A stretch of DNA of 16,491 nt from Lachnospiraceae bacterium UBA3287 (GCA_002362155.1 DETN01000010.1:23476-39966); one strand, 5' to 3'. Positions 7,041-13,778 are shown, counted from the first letter of the stretch. Translations and numbers: made by a program. The notes: generated by a model not told the origin, from the sequence alone.

Positions 7041-7068
7041 ACAGTGGAACGCTTCGGCGTTCTATTGT
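7041..7068 (+). other. UUCG-capped hairpin between tRNA-His and tRNA-Gln
   Basis: ACAGTGGAACGC (7041-7052), loop TTCG, GCGTTCTATTGT (7057-7068) form a continuous 12-pair stem with two G-U pairs. No proper T-run follows, so it is unlikely to terminate. It may be a processing or stability element of the tRNA precursor. Confidence 0.7.
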
Positions 7069-7088
7069 TCTATATGGGGAAAAATTCT

Positions 7089-7159
7089 GGGCTATCGCCA
7101 AGTGGTAAGGCACAGCACTTTGACTGCTGCATTCGTTGGTTCGAGTCCGACTAGCCCAG
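7089..7159 (+). tRNA. tRNA-Gln (anticodon TTG)
   Basis: Acceptor TGGGCTA (7089-7095) pairs with TAGCCCA (7152-7158), discriminator G7159. Anticodon stem CAGCA/TGCTG encloses loop CTTTGAC, with TTG at 7121-7123. CCA is not encoded. Only four bases separate it from tRNA-Lys. Confidence 0.97.
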
Positions 7160-7163
7160 CTTT

Positions 7164-7236
7164 GGGACATTAGCTCAGGTGGTAGAGCACTTGACTTTTA
7201 ATCAAGTTGTCCGGGGTTCGAGTCCCCGATGTCTCA
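7164..7236 (+). tRNA. tRNA-Lys (anticodon TTT)
   Basis: Acceptor GGGACAT (7164-7170) pairs with ATGTCTC (7229-7235, one G-U), discriminator A7236. Anticodon stem CTTGA/TCAAG encloses loop CTTTTAA, with TTT at 7197-7199. CCA is not encoded. Confidence 0.97.
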
Positions 7237-7244
7237 TTCTGATG

Positions 7245-7270
7245 CCCGCCCTGTCAGAGGGCGGGTTTTT
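7245..7270 (+). terminator. Terminator-like hairpin between tRNA-Lys and tRNA-Leu
   Basis: CCCGCCCT (7245-7252) pairs perfectly with AGGGCGGG (7258-7265) around a 5-base loop, followed by TTTTT (7266-7270). It fulfils the criteria of an intrinsic terminator, yet tRNA-Leu starts 15 bases later with no visible promoter of its own. The 5' flank ATGCCCGC (7242-7249) is also exactly complementary to the first eight bases of tRNA-Leu (7285-7292), which offers an alternative fold. Confidence 0.8.
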
Positions 7271-7284
7271 CAGGAGGATCGTCT

Positions 7285-7364
<80 letters not shown>

Positions 7365-7367
7365 TTT

Positions 7368-7404
7368 AAAAAAGCTGAAGCACGCATGTGCCTCAGCTTT
7401 TTAT
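7368..7404. terminator. Bidirectional terminator shared by the tRNA operon and the acylation operon
   Basis: AAAAGCTGAAGCAC (7370-7383), loop GCAT, GTGCCTCAGCTTTT (7388-7401) form a 14-base stem with one mismatch. T-tracts lie on both sides when read on either strand. It sits 6 bases after tRNA-Leu and about 18 bases past the stop of the converging thioesterase gene. Confidence 0.92.
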
Positions 7405-7419
7405 TTTGCCCGTTTTTCT

Positions 7420-7827
7420 TCACCTGTCGATCTTGTAGCCGCTGACCGTGACCGCGGCGATCTTCGTCCCCAGGTCGTCTGTCACCTGCACCTCGTAAAA
7501 GCAGGTCTTTCTTCCATCCTTGATCACGTTGGCGGCGGCGTAGAGGGTATCTCCCTTCATGCCGCTGTAGAAGCTGATATTGGAGGAAAGGGTCACCGTC
7601 ACCACAGGGCCGTCGAATTCATAGTTGGCCGCCACGGCAAAGGCAAAGTCCGCCATGGTATTATAGACGGCTCCCATGACCTGGCCCACCGCGTTCATAT
7701 GCCGGGGATCAGGACGAAGGCTCACCACCGCATGGCCCGGCTTTGCGTAGTCGATGGAAATGCCGGTGGTAAAGGTGGCATATACGTCGTTCTTAAAATT
7801 CTCTCTGACCTCTTCCAGTGTCTTCAT
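7420..7827 (-). CDS. PaaI-like hotdog-fold acyl thioesterase
   Basis: 135 residues, cytosolic, the usual size of single-hotdog PaaI/YdiI thioesterases, which hydrolyse acyl-CoA (sometimes acyl-carrier-protein) thioesters as tetramers. The long central helix region HMNAVGQVMGAVYNTMADFA (43-62) matches the family pattern HxxN-xx-G-xx-HGG...D. Asn45, Gly48 and the catalytic-type Asp60 are kept, while the usual His-Gly-Gly reads Met-Gly-Ala (51-53). The second half, with VTLSSNISFY (77-86) and the GDTLYAAA strand, is also typical. It is the last gene of the six-gene minus-strand operon, 44 bases after the alpha/beta hydrolase with no terminator between, and is followed by the shared terminator. 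Its Shine-Dalgarno site is weak (purine run AGAGAAAAG). In this context it may remove wrong acyl groups from the carrier or CoA, which is inference. Confidence 0.85.
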   Translation of the reverse strand: MKTLEEVRENFKNDVYATFTTGISIDYAKPGHAVVSLRPDPRHMNAVGQVMGAVYNTMADFAFAVAANYEFDGPVVTVTLSSNISFYSGMKGDTLYAAANVIKDGRKTCFYEVQVTDDLGTKIAAVTVSGYKIDR

Positions 7828-7865
7828 AAGTTCTTTTCTCTTCTCTCTTTTCCGATTCTCCGGCC

Positions 7866-7880
7866 GGCCTCTCAGAGGCC
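7866..7880 (-). repeat. Perfect palindrome with the hydrolase stop codon in its loop
   Basis: On the minus strand GGCCTC-TGA-GAGGCC: six perfect pairs, the three-base loop being the TGA stop of the alpha/beta hydrolase gene. There is no T-run after it, so it is not a terminator. It may be chance or a small intercistronic stabiliser. Confidence 0.5.
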
Positions 7881-8654
7881 TTTCAGGGCCTTTTTCAGGG
7901 CCGCGGCAAATTCCTCCGGCATATCCTTGGCAGTGTTGTGGTAGCCCGGGAAGGGAAGGATCTCCCAGCCGGCCAGCTGTGCTCCGCTGACGGAGGATGT
8001 GGCAAAGATGCTGCCGCTTCCCTTTTCCGTCACGGCCACCTTAACGGGGATCTGCAGGTCCCTGCAGCGTTCAAGGCCGGGATCGTAGCCCCTGCCCCCG
8101 CTGAGCTGCACTTCGTTGAGCTCTCCGTACATGAAATTCTTCAGATTGGCAAAGGTCTTTTTCATTTCCGCAAGGCCTGCTCCGTCTCCGGAGGCCGGCG
8201 CCCCGGTGACCCGGGTAAAGGCCGGCATGGCCCGCTTGATCCTGCCTGCAGAAACATATTCGTTCAGCTCCCGGTTCCATTCCCGGAGCTTTTTCCTCTC
8301 TTCCTCATCCCAGGCCAGGGAAGGCTCCAGAAGGACCATGCCCCGGACCAGGTCCGGATAGCGGAAAGCCAGCTCCAGAGCGATGAGGCCTCCCGCGCTG
8401 TTGCCGAAGATCAGGGCCTTCTGATCCGTATGGCTTTTCAGGACCTCTGCGGCGTCCTCCGCCTGGGCCCCCACGGAAAAGTCCTCAAAGGACTCTCCGG
8501 TGCTTCTGCCGTAGCCCCGTCTGTCATAGGTGATCACCTGATAGTCGTCGGACAGAAAGGGAAGGCATCCGTCAAAAAAGCTTCCGTCGCTGATGATTCC
8601 GTGAATCATCAACAGGGGCGTTCCCGCCCCTGTCGTTTCAGTGTAAAGATTCAT
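7872..8654 (-). CDS. Alpha/beta-fold hydrolase
   Basis: 260 residues from the ATG at 8654. Cytosolic, with no signal or membrane segment. An open LLMIHG strand and oxyanion region (15-19) is followed by DRRGYGRSTG and the nucleophile elbow GNSAGG (Ser86, GxSxG). A cap region rich in charge follows (about 115-180). Near the C-terminus, PGYHNTAKDMPEEF holds the likely catalytic His239. The acid residue is not certain, since the segment after the VAVTEKGSG strand has no obvious Asp where it is expected. An upstream in-frame ATG at 8693 would add 13 residues and overlap the MBOAT gene. I prefer 8654 because the fold starts right there, although the purine stretch AGAGAAAG is a little far away. 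It lies 19 bases after the MBOAT stop, so it is almost surely in the same operon. It may act as a thioesterase or esterase; the substrate is unknown. Confidence 0.85.
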   Translation of the reverse strand: MNLYTETTGAGTPLLMIHGIISDGSFFDGCLPFLSDDYQVITYDRRGYGRSTGESFEDFSVGAQAEDAAEVLKSHTDQKALIFGNSAGGLIALELAFRYPDLVRGMVLLEPSLAWDEEERKKLREWNRELNEYVSAGRIKRAMPAFTRVTGAPASGDGAGLAEMKKTFANLKNFMYGELNEVQLSGGRGYDPGLERCRDLQIPVKVAVTEKGSGSIFATSSVSGAQLAGWEILPFPGYHNTAKDMPEEFAAALKKALKGL

Positions 8655-8673
8655 AAGATGTCTTACGCTTTCT

Positions 8674-10254
8674 CTAGAACTGCATGTATACAAATGATGA
8701 TGCGTCGAATCCCGGTCCGTAGATGCCGAAGATCAGGATCGAAAAGATGGCGATATAGATCACGGCCCAGCGGAAAACAATGTTCTGCTTCGAGAGCATC
8801 TCTCTGACAGATCCCTGTTCCTGCATAAGGCTGATCCTCCAGACAAGCAGGAGGCCGAAGATGATCACCAGCCACTGGGAAGCGGTCAGGCCGTAGGTGA
8901 AAAGGCTCTGGTCAAAGAGGATCCAGGGCTGGAAGTCCGTGGCGATGCGGTGGAACAGTTCCCTGGTGTTGGCCAGGCTTCCGGGGCTGGTCAGGACGCG
9001 GCCGCCGGTAAAGATCAGGAAGGTCCGAATGGTCTGGAACCACTTCCAGGAGGCCGCCTCGTCGTTGATGGCCAGGAATTTCTTCAGGCCGGTCAGCTCC
9101 GGCTCGAAAGCCGTGCTCAGGGTGATGAGGACGCCGTAGTAGATGCCCCAGGCCAGGTAGGTCGCTCCCGTGCCGTGCCAGAGGCCCGTGCATACCCAGG
9201 TGATCATGACAGGGATCACCACCGTCACAAATCTGGTCACCCGCTTGGGCAGGTGCTTTCCGTTGAACTTGTTGATGTTCTTCATCCAGGGAGCGATGGT
9301 AATGGGATAGTAAACGTAGTCCCTGAACCATCCGCCCAGCGTCATGTGCCAGCGGCGCCAGAACTCGGATACGGTCCTGGAGAAGAAGGGATGATTGAAG
9401 TTCTGCTCCAGATCGATGCCGAAGATCTGGGAAGCGCCCCGGACTATGTCCGTGTAGCCCGAGAAGTCCATGTAGATCATGAAGGAGTCGCAGATCATGG
9501 CCAGAAGCAGAAGGGAGCCCGGATGATCCACGGAACCGTTGTAGATGGTTTTCAGGAAGATGTTGAGCCTGTCCGCGATGACCAGCTTCTTGAAGAAGCC
9601 GTACAGCATGAGCTCAAAGCCGAAGACCACCTGTCTGAAGTCGAATTTCACTTCCTTCTTCAGCTCCTGTCCCAGGAGGCTGTATCTGGAAATGGGACCC
9701 TGCATGATGTGGGGGAAATAAATGGCATAGAGGAAAAACCTGACCGGGTTCTTTTCGTACTCGTATCTTCTCCAGTAGACGTCCAGGATGTAGCCTACGG
9801 TGGAGAAGGTATAGTAGGAAATGCCCAGCGGGACAATGACCCAGGCGGCGCTGTATTTCTCGAAGCCCGCTCCGCTGTTGAGGAAGGCCGTCACATATTT
9901 GGTGAACTTGACAACGCACAGATAGCCGATGCAGAGAATGATGGCCAGAAAGAGCCAGACGGCCGCCCGTCCCTGATACCTGGCCTTGATCGCCTTTTTC
10001 TGCTTTTTGTCCAGTCCCGGAGCGGAAGCCATCTCCCTGCTCCTGGCGTAGATCTGTCCGATCCTGACCGAACAGATCCATACGATAAATGACGTTCCGG
10101 CTATGAAAGGAATAAAGAGGACGGCGCCCGAAATAATATAGAAGTAAAGGCTGGCGGCCAAAAGGACCAGCCATCTCCCCTTGGGCGGACATATGTAATA
10201 CAGAACGAATATTACAAATAGGAATGCCAGAAAGGCAAACGATGTAATTGCCAT
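8674..10254 (-). CDS. MBOAT family membrane O-acyltransferase (DltB/AlgI type)
   Basis: 526 residues with about ten or more hydrophobic segments spread over the whole length, including 5-22, 28-62, 98-115, 343-356 and 456-473. The family moves an acyl group from a cytosolic thioester donor across the membrane for attachment to an extracellular polymer (D-alanine on teichoic acid for DltB, acetate on alginate for AlgI, acetyl on peptidoglycan for PatA). Signatures: GISYYTFSTVGYILDVY (144-160), the DFSGYTDI motif (263-270), SEFWRRWHMTLGGWFRDYVYYP region (296-317, His303) and the catalytic GLWHG with His360. The C-terminus ends in the family-like YGPGFDASSFVYMQF. Its Shine-Dalgarno GAGG lies 5 bases before ATG. 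It follows the acyl carrier protein gene, from which it is separated by 70 bases with a hairpin. The neighbouring ligase and carrier suggest that the donor is an acyl-carrier thioester, as for DltB. Confidence 0.95.
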   Translation of the reverse strand: MAITSFAFLAFLFVIFVLYYICPPKGRWLVLLAASLYFYIISGAVLFIPFIAGTSFIVWICSVRIGQIYARSREMASAPGLDKKQKKAIKARYQGRAAVWLFLAIILCIGYLCVVKFTKYVTAFLNSGAGFEKYSAAWVIVPLGISYYTFSTVGYILDVYWRRYEYEKNPVRFFLYAIYFPHIMQGPISRYSLLGQELKKEVKFDFRQVVFGFELMLYGFFKKLVIADRLNIFLKTIYNGSVDHPGSLLLLAMICDSFMIYMDFSGYTDIVRGASQIFGIDLEQNFNHPFFSRTVSEFWRRWHMTLGGWFRDYVYYPITIAPWMKNINKFNGKHLPKRVTRFVTVVIPVMITWVCTGLWHGTGATYLAWGIYYGVLITLSTAFEPELTGLKKFLAINDEAASWKWFQTIRTFLIFTGGRVLTSPGSLANTRELFHRIATDFQPWILFDQSLFTYGLTASQWLVIIFGLLLVWRISLMQEQGSVREMLSKQNIVFRWAVIYIAIFSILIFGIYGPGFDASSFVYMQF

Positions 10255-10270
10255 ATAAACCTCATAAATA

Positions 10271-10297
10271 GAAGGCAGCCGTCATCCGACTGCCTTC
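10271..10297 (-). other. Hairpin between the carrier-protein and MBOAT genes
   Basis: GAAGGCAG (10271-10278) and CTGCCTTC (10290-10297) form eight perfect pairs around an 11-base loop. On the transcribed (minus) strand it is followed by TATTTATGAGG rather than a T-run, so it is not a full terminator. It may block nucleases or attenuate, keeping the small carrier protein more abundant than the membrane enzyme (inference). Confidence 0.55.
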
Positions 10298-10324
10298 CCT
10301 GTCTTTTTGATTACTGCCGGAGGA

Positions 10325-10552
10325 TCACTCTTCCTCGATTTCCTGGATCATGTTCCAGATCGCGGCGACTGTGTCGAAGTTCTTGTTTTCCATATATTCC
10401 ATGCCGATCTCAATGTCGAATTCCTCTTCGATGGAGGAAATCATGGTGGCGATATCGATGGAATCGATGATCTTGTTGGTGACAATGCCTTCTGCGGTCG
10501 CAAAATCGACACCGGACTTCAGTCCGCTTAAAATTGCAATGATCTTATCCAT
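10325..10552 (-). CDS. Acyl carrier protein (dedicated, stand-alone)
   Basis: 75 residues, acidic, the normal length of a free carrier protein. The phosphopantetheine site is D30-S31-I32-D33 (consensus DSL/DSI), followed by the typical helix II and III pattern IATMISSIEEEFDIEI. The prosthetic group on Ser31 would carry the acyl residue made by the adjacent ligase. It has the best Shine-Dalgarno of the operon (AAGGAG, 6 bases before ATG), fitting a need for excess carrier. It lies 29 bases after the ligase and 70 bases before the MBOAT gene. It is probably not the fatty acid synthesis AcpP, because no fab genes are near and because it sits between its presumed loading and transfer enzymes. A holo-ACP synthase is not in the window. 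Confidence 0.93.
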   Translation of the reverse strand: MDKIIAILSGLKSGVDFATAEGIVTNKIIDSIDIATMISSIEEEFDIEIGMEYMENKNFDTVAAIWNMIQEIEEE

Positions 10553-10581
10553 TTGTTTCTCCTTTCCTTAAGGGGCTGCTC

Positions 10582-11994
10582 TTACTTTTCCAGCCTGGAA
10601 TACAGGACCTTGCCCGCTTCGTTCTTGGGAATCTCTTCTATATAGCGGACTTCGAAAGCCGTCTCGCTCAGGTGCGTGGTGGCGGCCAGGAATCTTCTGA
10701 CCTCGTCGATCATGGCCTGGTCCGTTATATACGTAACCATCTTATCATCAACACCGGTGGATGCACAATCCACATTTTCAAAATGGGACCGGATCAGTCT
10801 GTCCGCTTCGTCCAGGTTGACGCGGTTTCCGAAGATCTTGAGGAATCTCTTCAGGCGGCCCACGATGTAATAGAAGCCGTCCTTGTCGAACCTGGCCACG
10901 TCGCCCGTATGGAGGCAGCCGCCTCTCTCATCGCCCAGGGCCAGATCCTCTCTTGCCTGGGCGTAGCCCAGGGTCACGTTGTCTCCGTAGTAGACCAGCT
11001 CGCCGGCTTTGTCGGGCTCGGTAATGACTTTGTCGTCGGCGTCGATCAGTTCAAAGCGGCCGCCGGGAATGGCAAAGCCCATGCTGCCGTATTTCTCGAT
11101 GCTGTACTCGGCGGGCAGATAGCCCATACGGGCCGTGGCTTCCGTCTGACCGTACATAACGATGAATTTCTTGCCCTGGGCATTTGCCCACTCGGCAAAT
11201 TCCCGGTGAAGCTCGGGAGAGAGCTTGCCGCCGGCCTGGGTCATGTAGCGCAGGGACGGAAGCTTCATGCGGAAGAAACGGACCTTCTTGAGCATTTCGT
11301 AGGTAAAGGGAACGCCGCCGAAGGAGGTCGCTTCGTTGTTTTTGAAGAAATCCCAGAAGGGCTTCATCTGCATGGACTGGGAGGTCATAAGAAGGGTGGC
11401 TCCCGCTGCCAGATGGCTCTGCACGATGGACAGACCGTAGGTATAGTTCATGGGCAGAGTGGTGATGGGCCGTTCGCTCTCGTCGATCCTTAAATACTCC
11501 ACGATGGACTCTGTATTGGCCTGGATGTTTTTGTAGCTCTGGCGGACCAGCTTGGGGCTTCCGGTGGAACCGGAGGTGGTCAGAAGAAGGCCCAGCTCGG
11601 GATAGAGCTCAATGGGCTCCGGCCGCAGGGCCTTTGCCAGGACATAGCCGTAATCCTCGAAGAAAGGCTCGTAGTCCTCAAATCTGCCTGCCATATCCGC
11701 CGGATAATAGAGATACATGGGCCTGTATACGGACAGAAGGTTGTCCAGAAGGCCGTCCTCGATCTTGCGGTCCAGCAGAAGGGGAACTGTGCGGCTGCGC
11801 AGGAAGCCCACATAACCCATGGGGGAGCCCACGGTATTCTCGCACAGGCAGATGGCCATCTGCCTTGTTTCCACTTTTTCTTTAAAAGCGTCGGCCCATC
11901 TGTCCAGACACTCGTAGGTCACTTCCCGGCCCCTGTCGTCTTTCAGGGCAGTCCTGCCGCCGAATTTTGAAAAATCATCAAAGAAATACTTCAT
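10582..11994 (-). CDS. AMP-forming acyl ligase (ANL superfamily), presumed acyl-ACP loading enzyme
   Basis: 470 residues, cytosolic, rather short for the ANL superfamily. Core motifs: the P-loop TTSGSTGSPK (139-148), YGQTEA (281-286), HTGD (362-365), hinge region GRLKRFLKIFGNRV (379-392) and the C-terminal catalytic lysine in NEAGKVLYSRL (Lys462). It should adenylate a carboxylic acid and transfer it to a phosphopantetheine thiol, here most likely the adjacent carrier protein. In the stretch LPMNYTYGLS (180-189) the position that in DltA and amino-acid adenylation domains carries the amine-binding Asp (FDLS in DltA) is a glycine (YGLS). This argues against an amino acid substrate; the alignment is by eye. 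Translation starts from a strong GGAGG 5 bases before ATG, and the upstream gene ends only 11 bases earlier. Not called dltA for these reasons. Confidence 0.88.
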   Translation of the reverse strand: MKYFFDDFSKFGGRTALKDDRGREVTYECLDRWADAFKEKVETRQMAICLCENTVGSPMGYVGFLRSRTVPLLLDRKIEDGLLDNLLSVYRPMYLYYPADMAGRFEDYEPFFEDYGYVLAKALRPEPIELYPELGLLLTTSGSTGSPKLVRQSYKNIQANTESIVEYLRIDESERPITTLPMNYTYGLSIVQSHLAAGATLLMTSQSMQMKPFWDFFKNNEATSFGGVPFTYEMLKKVRFFRMKLPSLRYMTQAGGKLSPELHREFAEWANAQGKKFIVMYGQTEATARMGYLPAEYSIEKYGSMGFAIPGGRFELIDADDKVITEPDKAGELVYYGDNVTLGYAQAREDLALGDERGGCLHTGDVARFDKDGFYYIVGRLKRFLKIFGNRVNLDEADRLIRSHFENVDCASTGVDDKMVTYITDQAMIDEVRRFLAATTHLSETAFEVRYIEEIPKNEAGKVLYSRLEK

Positions 11995-12005
11995 TTATGC
12001 CTCCG

Positions 12006-13733
12006 TTAATTCTCGTACTGCAGCACCTTGATGAATTCCGCGTCTCTGAGGGCATCGCTGACGCGGGATGTGCTGTGGGAAACGGAATGGGAGCCCCAGC
12101 CTGTGGTCGCGTCATATACATCACAGAAGTTGATGGCCGCCACGTCCACGAAGATTCCCATTTCCTTGTCATAGACGGAAATATTCAGGCCGTTGCTGTT
12201 CCTGCACATACTGTTGCCGTCCACCTGGATGGATGTCGAGGAGCCGGAATAATAGCCGCCGCTGGCCATATCCACCACGGACCCGTTGTCCAGGGTATAG
12301 GTATAGTTCAGAAGGCGGTTGGTCACCGCTTCGTATTTTACGTCTCCGCCGTCAATGACAGCGATCAGGGACCGCCTCATCTTGAGCTCGTTGTCCCAGT
12401 CGGTCTGCAGTCCCAGATTGGACAGGGCCTGGGCCTCCTCCGGGGAAAGTCCCGTACGCATGTCGTACTTGACCGTCATCAGGATAGTATAGCGGCTGCT
12501 CCTTTCCGCCAGGATGTTCAGATATTCAATGGGATCGTTTTCGATCTGGAGCTTCACCAGATCGAACATCTCATTATAGTAGGGAACATAGTTCTCGTAG
12601 GTCAGATTGACGTTCTCCTCCAGACCGTAGTGCTCCTTCAGGTAGGCGCCCAGATAGCTGGACACCTTGCTGGAGCCGTTGGCATTGAGATGCATGCCGC
12701 CGTCGTAGAAGTCCTTGGAAACGTCGATGCCCAGATCGGCGTCGTACTGCAGATCCAGGAATTCGATCCCGCAGCGGTCGGCCACTTCCCTGACCGCGCT
12801 GTACCTGAACTTGGTCCATGCGGAGGTATAGGAAATGGGGGAAATAATGGTGGGGATCTTGGTCAGAAGCAGGGTGGCCCCGTTCTGTTCGCAGAGATCC
12901 TTGATCTTCATCAGATAATCCACGTTGCTTTCCACGATCTCAGTGGAATAGATATCCTCTTCCGTCTCATAGGCCGTCCGGATGCCGTTTTCATAAACAT
13001 AGGTGTCCCTGACTCCGTTGACCGCCATCAGCTCTGCGGCCAGGGCATTGACGCCGAACAGAGGGGTGGAGCCTCCCACCAGGACGGATCCCAGATGGTA
13101 GCCGGCTGTATAGTCGTCCTTATAGGCAAAGTAGTCCCTGAAGTCCGATTCTCCGATCTCGTTCCAGCGGGAATGATACTGGAGGAAGGGAATAAAGCAG
13201 CTGATAAAGCGCTCCGTGGTGTCCTCGCTGCGGAGGATGGCCCCCGTATCGTTGCCCAGGTCCGTCATTTCCGCATAGGCCCTGGCCATTTCCACCTTTG
13301 TCTCGTTCAGGGGCAGGGAATCCAGGATATAGCGCATGGAAACGTCGAAGTTCCTGCTGGTAACGCCGGAAAAGAAAAGGGAGCTGACGTCCAAGACGAT
13401 GACTTTGGGATCCTGGGTGCGGAAGGCTTCCTTGGCAAGAAAATAAGACCCCTCCAGCGTCTGGATGGATGTGCCCAGGTTGTAGGAAACGATCTTGTTC
13501 TCCTGATAGATCTCCAGGGGAGATACGCCTCTCATCATGTGGCTGGTCCCTAAAAAGATGACCTGCTCTATATTTTCGTCGAGATTTTCGAATGCGGTGA
13601 TCTGTGTATAGATATTTTCCGTCGTATTGGGATAGTTCCAGCGAGGAGTGATAAACTTCTGAATTCCCAGGAACAGACCGATACCGATGGCAATAAACAG
13701 AATCGCTTTGATCAGATCCTTAATAAGCTTCAT
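12006..13733 (-). CDS. Membrane-anchored SGNH/DltD-like protein with an added C-terminal domain
   Basis: 575 residues. One N-terminal membrane segment (about 8-28) after a short basic start predicts an extracytoplasmic protein tethered to the membrane. The SGNH-like domain follows: FLGTSHMMRG with candidate nucleophile Ser64, SYNLGTSIQT, DVSSLFFSG, and the block V-like YDGGMHLNANG with Asp344 and His348. DltD, AlgJ and AlgX are functional analogues that work with an MBOAT partner to transfer acyl groups onto surface polymers. From about residue 400 an extra region of about 170 residues follows that DltD lacks. It reads TILMTVKYD (416-424), LGLQTDW, a strand ending AVIDGGDV, then a glycine/serine-rich stretch and GLNISVYDKEMG (515-526). 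This pattern resembles the FAM3/ILEI domain, with its two halves apparently swapped (inference). It is the first gene of the operon; the leader is about 54 bases and the Shine-Dalgarno (GAGGAAA) is unusually far from ATG. Confidence 0.82.
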   Translation of the reverse strand: MKLIKDLIKAILFIAIGIGLFLGIQKFITPRWNYPNTTENIYTQITAFENLDENIEQVIFLGTSHMMRGVSPLEIYQENKIVSYNLGTSIQTLEGSYFLAKEAFRTQDPKVIVLDVSSLFFSGVTSRNFDVSMRYILDSLPLNETKVEMARAYAEMTDLGNDTGAILRSEDTTERFISCFIPFLQYHSRWNEIGESDFRDYFAYKDDYTAGYHLGSVLVGGSTPLFGVNALAAELMAVNGVRDTYVYENGIRTAYETEEDIYSTEIVESNVDYLMKIKDLCEQNGATLLLTKIPTIISPISYTSAWTKFRYSAVREVADRCGIEFLDLQYDADLGIDVSKDFYDGGMHLNANGSSKVSSYLGAYLKEHYGLEENVNLTYENYVPYYNEMFDLVKLQIENDPIEYLNILAERSSRYTILMTVKYDMRTGLSPEEAQALSNLGLQTDWDNELKMRRSLIAVIDGGDVKYEAVTNRLLNYTYTLDNGSVVDMASGGYYSGSSTSIQVDGNSMCRNSNGLNISVYDKEMGIFVDVAAINFCDVYDATTGWGSHSVSHSTSRVSDALRDAEFIKVLQYEN

Positions 13734-13778
13734 ACGGGGTTGGATTTCCTCATTCCTACAGATTATTTCTTATATATA

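Noticed and set aside
8950..10092. Plus-strand open frame of 380 codons opposite the MBOAT gene
   Set aside because: Mirror frame of a clear membrane protein; no start signal or recognisable domain.
11967..13553. Plus-strand open frame of 528 codons opposite the SGNH-like gene
   Set aside because: The minus-strand frame has a membrane anchor, GTSH and YDGGMH motifs and a Shine-Dalgarno-linked operon. The plus frame is low-information sequence rich in Gly/Val/His, typical of a mirror frame in GC-rich DNA.
8674..13733. Direct annotation as dltDACB (D-alanylation of teichoic acid)
   Set aside because: Logic is shared, but order, ligase pocket, carrier signature, missing DltX-like protein and the extra SGNH domain do not support D-alanine specifically. 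Gene symbols were withheld.
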